Assembly (NCBI GenBank): GCA_965229605.1
Contig: OZ245892.1
Span: 1-64,000, forward strand
DNA: 64,000 bases
Direction: 5' to 3'
DNA from: G965229605 sp965229605
Lineage (GTDB): Bacteria > Pseudomonadota > Alphaproteobacteria > CBDDJK01
Shown here: in pieces, positions 59,877 to 64,000 of the stretch
Layout: every line of letters begins with the position of its first letter
Numbering within the stretch: position 1 is the stretch's first letter
Notes under the pieces: generated by a model
The model's database searches: none
Told to the model about the DNA's origin: nothing
Seen by the model: only the letters and a program-made list of their open reading frames with translations
Position numbers and translations under genes: made by a program

Positions 59877-61178
59877 ATGATGCAGGTTGATGAAACCCAT
59901 GACCCGGATCGCAAAAGCTGGATTGATTCAGCCAATGGGCCAGAACAGGATTTTCCCATCCAAAACCTGCCCTATGGGGTTTTTTCAACAGCACAACAGC
60001 TAAAACCACGGGTGGGCGTTGCGATAGGGGATTTTATCCTTTGCCTTTCCACCATTGCCAGGGCCGGGCTGTTAGAGGTTTCGGGCGATATATTTGATCA
60101 GCCCGGGCTTAATCAATTTATGGCATTGGGGCCAGAACACTGGGCGCGCACAAGAAAAACCCTGTCCAGCCTGCTTGAAAAAGACAATCAAAGTCTGCGT
60201 GATCAGGGGGAGTTACGCGCCCACTCCTTGATTCCGCAACAAGAGGCCATACTGCATCTGCCGTTCAAGGTGGAAGGCTATACGGATTTCTATGCCTCCC
60301 GCGAACATGCAACCAATGTTGGCAGCATGTTCCGGGGGCCGGACAATGCCCTGATGCCAAACTGGCTTCATCTGCCAGTTGGCTATAATGGGCGGGCCAG
60401 CACAGTTGTCGCAAGCGGCACCGACATTCACCGCCCATGGGGCCAGATCAAGCCACCGGATTCGGAAGCTCCTGTCTTTGCCCCCAGCCGAAAACTTGAC
60501 TTTGAGCTGGAAATGGGGGCGGTTGTTGGCACCTCTAGCGATCTTGGAGCGCAAATTTCAGTCGCCGAAGCTGACAAGATGATTTTCGGCTTTGTTTTAT
60601 TGAATGACTGGAGTGCGCGCGATATTCAGGTCTGGGAATATCAGCCTCTGGGTCCTTTTCAGGCAAAAGCCTTTGCCACCACGATATCGCCCTGGGTTGT
60701 AACGCAAGCCGCGCTGGCGCCTTTTCGCCTGCAAGGACCGAAACAGGACCCATCGCCCCTTAGCTATTTGCAGCAGGGAACAGGCTACAATTATGATATT
60801 CATCTTGCGGTGACCATGCAGACACAAGACAATCCCACCGAAACCTGTGTCAGCCGGACAAATTTCAAAACAATGTATTGGTCAAGCGCACAGCAACTGG
60901 CCCATCATGCCAGCAGTGGCTGCAAGATGTGCACTGGTGATCTTCTGGGCTCTGGCACGATAAGCGGCCCCACAAAAGAATCATATGGCAGCCTTCTGGA
61001 GTTGACCTGGAATGGCCGGGACCCTTTGACATTGGCAGGGGAGGAGACTCGCTGCTTTATTGAAGACGGCGATCAGGTGACGCTGCATGGCTGGTGCCAG
61101 GGAGAAAGCCATCGAATTGGCTTTGGTCAGGCAAGCGGGCGTATTCTTCCTGCACTCAAGCACGAAAAGCTGGCTTGA
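59877..61178 (+). CDS. fahA: Fumarylacetoacetase
   Basis: The enzyme cleaves fumarylacetoacetate to fumarate and acetoacetate, the end of the tyrosine/homogentisate route. The 433-residue two-domain layout fits: an N-terminal SH3-like part (DFPIQNLPYGVF) and a catalytic domain with DFYASREHATNVGSMFRGPDNAL, EMGAVVGTSSDLG, LLNDWSARDIQVWEYQPLGPFQAKAFATTISPWVV and GSGTISGPTKESYGSLLELTW. It starts 21 bp after dctM and is probably cotranscribed with the TRAP genes. Confidence 0.93.
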   Translation: MMQVDETHDPDRKSWIDSANGPEQDFPIQNLPYGVFSTAQQLKPRVGVAIGDFILCLSTIARAGLLEVSGDIFDQPGLNQFMALGPEHWARTRKTLSSLLEKDNQSLRDQGELRAHSLIPQQEAILHLPFKVEGYTDFYASREHATNVGSMFRGPDNALMPNWLHLPVGYNGRASTVVASGTDIHRPWGQIKPPDSEAPVFAPSRKLDFELEMGAVVGTSSDLGAQISVAEADKMIFGFVLLNDWSARDIQVWEYQPLGPFQAKAFATTISPWVVTQAALAPFRLQGPKQDPSPLSYLQQGTGYNYDIHLAVTMQTQDNPTETCVSRTNFKTMYWSSAQQLAHHASSGCKMCTGDLLGSGTISGPTKESYGSLLELTWNGRDPLTLAGEETRCFIEDGDQVTLHGWCQGESHRIGFGQASGRILPALKHEKLA

Positions 61179-61265
61179 CCAACCTGCCAAACCTTGTCAC
61201 ATATCCGATAAATTTTCACGCAACGCCCTCTGATCTCTTTTACGTCAGAAGCAGGAGAAAAACGC

Positions 61266-62426
61266 ATGAGCAATCGCTATTTATTTACCAGTGAATCGGT
61301 TTCGGAAGGGCATCCGGACAAATTATGCGACCGGGTAAGTGATGAAATTGTTGATCTTTTGCTGGATCGCGATCCTTTTGCCAGAGTTGCGGTTGAGACC
61401 TTGTCAACGACCAACCGGCTGATTTTGGCTGGAGAAATCCGCTGTGCCGAGGAGGTATCGACCGACCTTATTCTGGAGCGCGCACGCGATGCGGTAAAGG
61501 ATATAGGCTATGAGCAGGATGGTTTCCACTGGAAAGAATTGACGGCAGATTGTTATATCCACGGCCAGTCAGAGGAAATTGCGATGGGGGTTGATGCTTC
61601 CCATAATAAAGATGAAGGGGCTGGCGATCAGGGGTTGATGTTTGGCTATGCCTGCAAGGAGACCGATGCGCTGATGCCAGCCCCGATTTATTATGCGCAT
61701 TTGATTTTGCGGCGGTTGTCGGAGTTTCGCCGCAGTGACAAGACCAGCGGGCTTGGGCCGGATGCCAAGAGCCAGGTCACGTTATTGTATGAGGATGGAA
61801 AGCCGGTCAAGGCGACATCGATTGTGGTTTCCACGCAGCATGATCCGGGGCTTGGTCAAAAGCAGGTGCGCGCCTTGGTTGAGCCGATTGTTGTTGATGC
61901 CTTGCCCAAAGGCTGGATGTGCGAGGACGAACATTTCTATACCAATCCAACGGGCCGCTTTGTCAAAGGTGGGCCGGATGGCGATTGTGGATTAACGGGG
62001 CGCAAGATTATTGTCGACACCTATGGCGGCGCAGCCCCGCACGGAGGCGGCGCTTTTTCAGGAAAAGACCCGACCAAGGTGGATCGGTCTGCAGCCTATG
62101 CGGCGCGTTATCTGGCTAAAAATATTGTCCATGCCGGACTGGCGGATCGCTGTACGATCCAGCTGGCCTATGCGATTGGCGTGTCAAAGCCGCTGGCGAT
62201 TTATGTGAATACCTATGGGACTGGCAAAAAGTCTGATGAGCAGCTGATCAAGGCGATTGAGGCCACAACGGATCTCAGCCCGCGGGGCATTCGCGAGATG
62301 TTGAACCTTAATCGTCCGATTTATGCCCGCACGGCGGCTTATGGCCATTTTGGACGTGAGCCTACGCCAGAGGGCCATTTTTCGTGGGAGCAGCTTGATC
62401 TTGGTGAAAAGCTGCGGGCGGCCTAG
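61266..62426 (+). CDS. metK: S-adenosylmethionine synthetase
   Basis: MetK makes SAM from methionine and ATP. The 386-residue product has YLFTSESVSEGHPDKLCDRVSDE, GAGDQGLMFGYACKET, the DLGLTGRKIIVDTYGG-like GDCGLTGRKIIVDTYGG, GGGAFSGKDPTKVDRSAAYAAR and YGHFGREPTPEGHFSWE. Its TAG stop is the first three bases of the MITE-like element that follows. The upstream 87 bp (61179-61265) has a good RBS (CAGGAG) but no convincing SAM riboswitch. Confidence 0.97.
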   Translation: MSNRYLFTSESVSEGHPDKLCDRVSDEIVDLLLDRDPFARVAVETLSTTNRLILAGEIRCAEEVSTDLILERARDAVKDIGYEQDGFHWKELTADCYIHGQSEEIAMGVDASHNKDEGAGDQGLMFGYACKETDALMPAPIYYAHLILRRLSEFRRSDKTSGLGPDAKSQVTLLYEDGKPVKATSIVVSTQHDPGLGQKQVRALVEPIVVDALPKGWMCEDEHFYTNPTGRFVKGGPDGDCGLTGRKIIVDTYGGAAPHGGGAFSGKDPTKVDRSAAYAARYLAKNIVHAGLADRCTIQLAYAIGVSKPLAIYVNTYGTGKKSDEQLIKAIEATTDLSPRGIREMLNLNRPIYARTAAYGHFGREPTPEGHFSWEQLDLGEKLRAA

Positions 62427-62698
62427 GGTCAGGACCCATAAAATTCATCCATTCTGTTGGTCAAGAAAGGTAAAGATACAATGAAAACAAGCGAAAGCAT
62501 AGTCTTAGCTACGGTGAGCTTGTTTGAAGCCGTAGATTTGCCTTTATTGACCAACCTTGTAAAGGCGCGGCAAATTTTTGTATCTGAACTTTCAAACCGC
62601 TTGCAATTAGCGATGGCTAGTCGCTGCGCGCTTTTCAAGCCCATCTATCAAAAATTTGACACGCGCAGAATGAATGAATCTTATGGGTCCTGACCCTA
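62424..62698. mobile_element. MITE-like element with TAGGGTC inverted ends
   Basis: The element is bounded by inverted repeats of about 33 bp (62424-62456 and 62666-62698) that match except at two positions and start TAGGGTCAGGACCCAT. Both ends abut TA, consistent with a TA target-site duplication of the IS630/Tc1-mariner type. The 209-bp interior carries a short ORF (62481-62693) but no transposase. Length 275 bp. It overlaps the metK stop and is followed by the aldolase gene 47 bp later. Confidence 0.85.
62481..62693 (+). CDS. Possible 70-residue protein inside the MITE-like element
   Basis: ATG 62481 has an AAAGGTAAAG-like site. The predicted product begins MKTSESIVLATVSLFEAVDL and ends in the right terminal repeat (ESYGS). 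An ORF of similar size runs on the opposite strand and also ends in the terminal repeat, so both may be chance products of the inverted ends. I recognise no family. Confidence 0.2.
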   Translation: MKTSESIVLATVSLFEAVDLPLLTNLVKARQIFVSELSNRLQLAMASRCALFKPIYQKFDTRRMNESYGS

Positions 62699-62744
62699 AC
62701 ATCTGTTGATATGATGGCAATCTGATCAGGGAGGAGTTAAGCTG

Positions 62745-63509
62745 ATGCGTCCAAATCCAATTCGTGACCTATGGGGTCAGGGCAAGGTGATTTTGAACAG
62801 CTGGCTGGCGATTCCCAATGGGTTTTCGGCTGAATTGATGGCGCGGCAGGGCTGGGACACGATCACGATTGATATGCAGCACGGGATGGTTGATTATCAG
62901 TCGGTGCTGCCGATGCTGATTTCGATTTCCACCACGGATGTTGCACCGATGGTTCGGGTTCCGTGGAATGAGCCGAGTATTATTATGAAGGTCCTTGATT
63001 CCGGGGCCTATGGGATCATTGCGCCAATGGTGAATACGGTTGAGGAGGCCGAGGCTCTGGCGAGTGCAGCGCATTATCCCCCTAAAGGGCGGCGGTCGTT
63101 TGGGCCCACCCGTGCGGTGCATTATGCGGGGGCGGACTATGCCAGCAAGGCCAATGATGTCATTGTTGTTTTTGCCATGATTGAAACCCGTGAAGGCCTG
63201 GATAATCTGGAGGAGATATTAAAGGTTCCGGGCATTGATGCGATTTATGTCGGGCCATCGGATTTATCGCTGTCTTTGGGGTGCCAGGCCAAACTTGATG
63301 GTCTGGACAAGGAGGCCGCCGAAGCGGTTGAACATATTCGCGTTAAAACGCAGGAGAGCGGGAAATTTATTGGCATTCACACGGGTAGCACGCAAGGGGC
63401 TCTGGTGCGGGTTGAAGAGGGATTTAATCTTGTGACGGTTGGCTCGGACGTTCGTTTTATTCTGGCTGGCGCGCAAGAGGCTGTGAAAACCATGCGCCAG
63501 GTTTTATGA
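62745..63509 (+). CDS. HpcH/HpaI-type aldolase (2-keto-3-deoxy acid aldolase family)
   Basis: Class II aldolases of this family cleave 2-keto-3-deoxy or 4-hydroxy-2-oxo acids to pyruvate and an aldehyde. The 254-residue product has the metal/active-site segments TITIDMQHGMVDYQ, MVRVPWNEPSIIMKVLDSGAYGIIAPMV, MIETREGLDNLEEIL and IDAIYVGPSDLSLSLG. ATG 62745 follows GGAGGAG. The substrate is not determined. Confidence 0.9.
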   Translation: MRPNPIRDLWGQGKVILNSWLAIPNGFSAELMARQGWDTITIDMQHGMVDYQSVLPMLISISTTDVAPMVRVPWNEPSIIMKVLDSGAYGIIAPMVNTVEEAEALASAAHYPPKGRRSFGPTRAVHYAGADYASKANDVIVVFAMIETREGLDNLEEILKVPGIDAIYVGPSDLSLSLGCQAKLDGLDKEAAEAVEHIRVKTQESGKFIGIHTGSTQGALVRVEEGFNLVTVGSDVRFILAGAQEAVKTMRQVL

Positions 63510-63538
63510 TGATCTTTATGCCGTCTTTTCTTGACATT

Positions 63539-63551
63539 TCACAGCCTGTGA
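63539..63551. promoter_or_regulatory. Dyad TCACAG-C-CTGTGA upstream of the binding protein gene
   Basis: A 13-bp palindrome (63539-63551) lies just after TTGACA (63531-63536), so it would overlap a promoter spacer. The -10 is not clear. It is a possible operator for the ChoX-like gene. Confidence 0.35.
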
Positions 63552-63607
63552 TGAAGATATGGGAATGAAAATAATTTCATCCACGATCTATTATTGAGGA
63601 GGATATA

Positions 63608-64000
63608 ATGATCAGAAATAAATTCACGATAAGCCATATTCTTGCTGCCAGTGCTTTTGCAGGAGCCGTTTTTTTCAGCACAGCCGGGACATATTCGGCG
63701 CAGGCTGGCAGTCATTGCACAGAAATCAGCTTTTCGGATGTTGGCTGGACCGATATTACCGCCACCACCGCCACAACAACGGTTATTCTGGATGCGCTGG
63801 GCTATGAAACCGATATCAAGGTGCTGTCGGTTCCGGTGACCTATACGTCCATGGCCAATGGCGATATTGATGTTTTCCTTGGCAACTGGATGCCGACCAT
63901 GGAAGGCGATATTGCGCCTTATCGTGAAGCTGGCACGGTGGACACGGTGCGTGAAAATCTTGAAGGCGCAAAATATACGCTGGCGGTCAATCAGGCTGCT
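63608..64000 (+). CDS. Choline/glycine betaine ABC transporter substrate-binding protein (partial)
   Basis: The gene starts at ATG 63608 after GAGGAGG and runs off the window (131 codons, no stop). After a signal peptide (cleaved near YSAQAG) the sequence has ISFSDVGWTDITATTATTTVILDALGY and LSVPVTYTSMANGDIDVFLGNWMPTMEGDIAPYREAG. This is the ChoX/ProX-like pattern whose aromatic residues cage quaternary amines. Choline is the likely ligand by resemblance to ChoX; glycine betaine is possible. Permease and ATPase are beyond the edge. Confidence 0.88.
   Translation, partial: MIRNKFTISHILAASAFAGAVFFSTAGTYSAQAGSHCTEISFSDVGWTDITATTATTTVILDALGYETDIKVLSVPVTYTSMANGDIDVFLGNWMPTMEGDIAPYREAGTVDTVRENLEGAKYTLAVNQAA

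Noticed and set aside
61179..61265. Possible SAM or SAM/SAH riboswitch before metK
   Set aside because: The 87-bp leader has only a weak TCTGA/TCAGA pairing, lacks the conserved SAM/SAH core and pseudoknot partners, and shows no SAM-II signature. A covariance-model search would settle it.
62429..62644. 71-codon open frame on the minus strand of the MITE-like element
   Set aside because: It mirrors the plus-strand frame and ends in the opposite terminal repeat with the same residues, as inverted repeats produce by symmetry. It has no ribosome-binding site.
1..64000. CRISPR arrays, tRNA or rRNA genes, integrase or prophage genes
   Set aside because: No array with regular spacers, no cloverleaf in the gaps examined and no phage or integrase protein was found. 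The tandem repeats have no unique spacers.

Overview
The window is chromosomal DNA of an alphaproteobacterium, probably a marine heterotroph of the Rhodospirillales/SAR116 kind. This placement is inferred from gene content (PntAA/PntAB split transhydrogenase, LexA with a GAAC-type operator, heterotetrameric sarcosine oxidase subunits, TRAP and Liv transporters, a ChoX-like binding protein, a DmdC-like acyl-CoA dehydrogenase, MeaB and a propionyl-CoA carboxylase alpha subunit). No rRNA or tRNA is visible. Most of the window is housekeeping sequence, densely packed, with many ATGA stop/start overlaps.

Layout. 1-3767 (minus): purM, acpS and bamA (bamA cut by the window edge). 3932-7582 (plus): an unrecognised five-gene envelope operon with an exported protein, a MotA/TolQ/ExbB-like membrane protein, two single-pass proline-rich TonB/TolR-like proteins and a lipoprotein. 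7688-10291: a beta-hydroxyacid dehydrogenase, an SDR and a convergent LysR regulator. 10358-16431 (minus): SPOR protein, lexA, amiC-type amidase, meaB, fabF, acpP. 16851-19366 (plus): amtB and an unknown lipoprotein. 19372-27681 (minus): ymdB-type phosphoesterase, acyl-CoA dehydrogenase, pntB, pntAB, pntAA, pyrC and a family 9 glycosyltransferase. 27788-31040 (plus): alaX, ppsR, maf, adenosine kinase-like. 31347-41607 (plus): the spc-alpha ribosomal block rplN to rplQ with secY, adk and rpoA, then rsmE. 41621-50126 (minus): soxD, soxB, rplS, trmD, rimM, pccA-like, purL, purQ, purS. 50369-64000 (plus): a complete Liv-type ABC importer with a FAD oxidoreductase, a TRAP transporter with fumarylacetoacetase, metK, a MITE-like element, an HpcH-type aldolase and the start of a choline/betaine binding protein.

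How the genes fit together. PurS/Q/L and PurM supply purine synthesis and PyrC pyrimidines. FabF, AcpP and AcpS belong to fatty acid synthesis. The pccA-like gene and meaB point to a propionyl-CoA to succinyl-CoA route. SoxB/SoxD, the ChoX-like protein and MetK suggest methylated-amine and one-carbon metabolism. The Liv and TRAP importers suggest oligotrophic scavenging.

Two signals cut across the annotation. First, short tandem duplications, very often with a 15-bp unit, recur in coding and non-coding DNA, especially in signal peptides, linkers and just past stop codons. Second, a palindrome TAGGGTC-N2-GACCCTA recurs between genes and also forms the tips of a 275-bp MITE-like element after metK. 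In one copy both arms have changed together, so the dyad is preserved. Two essential proteins carry unusual tails: PntAA has four AT-hook-like motifs, and ribosomal protein L30 has a roughly 100-residue lysine/alanine/proline leader. The most plausible undescribed machine is the ExbB/TolQ-like five-gene operon.
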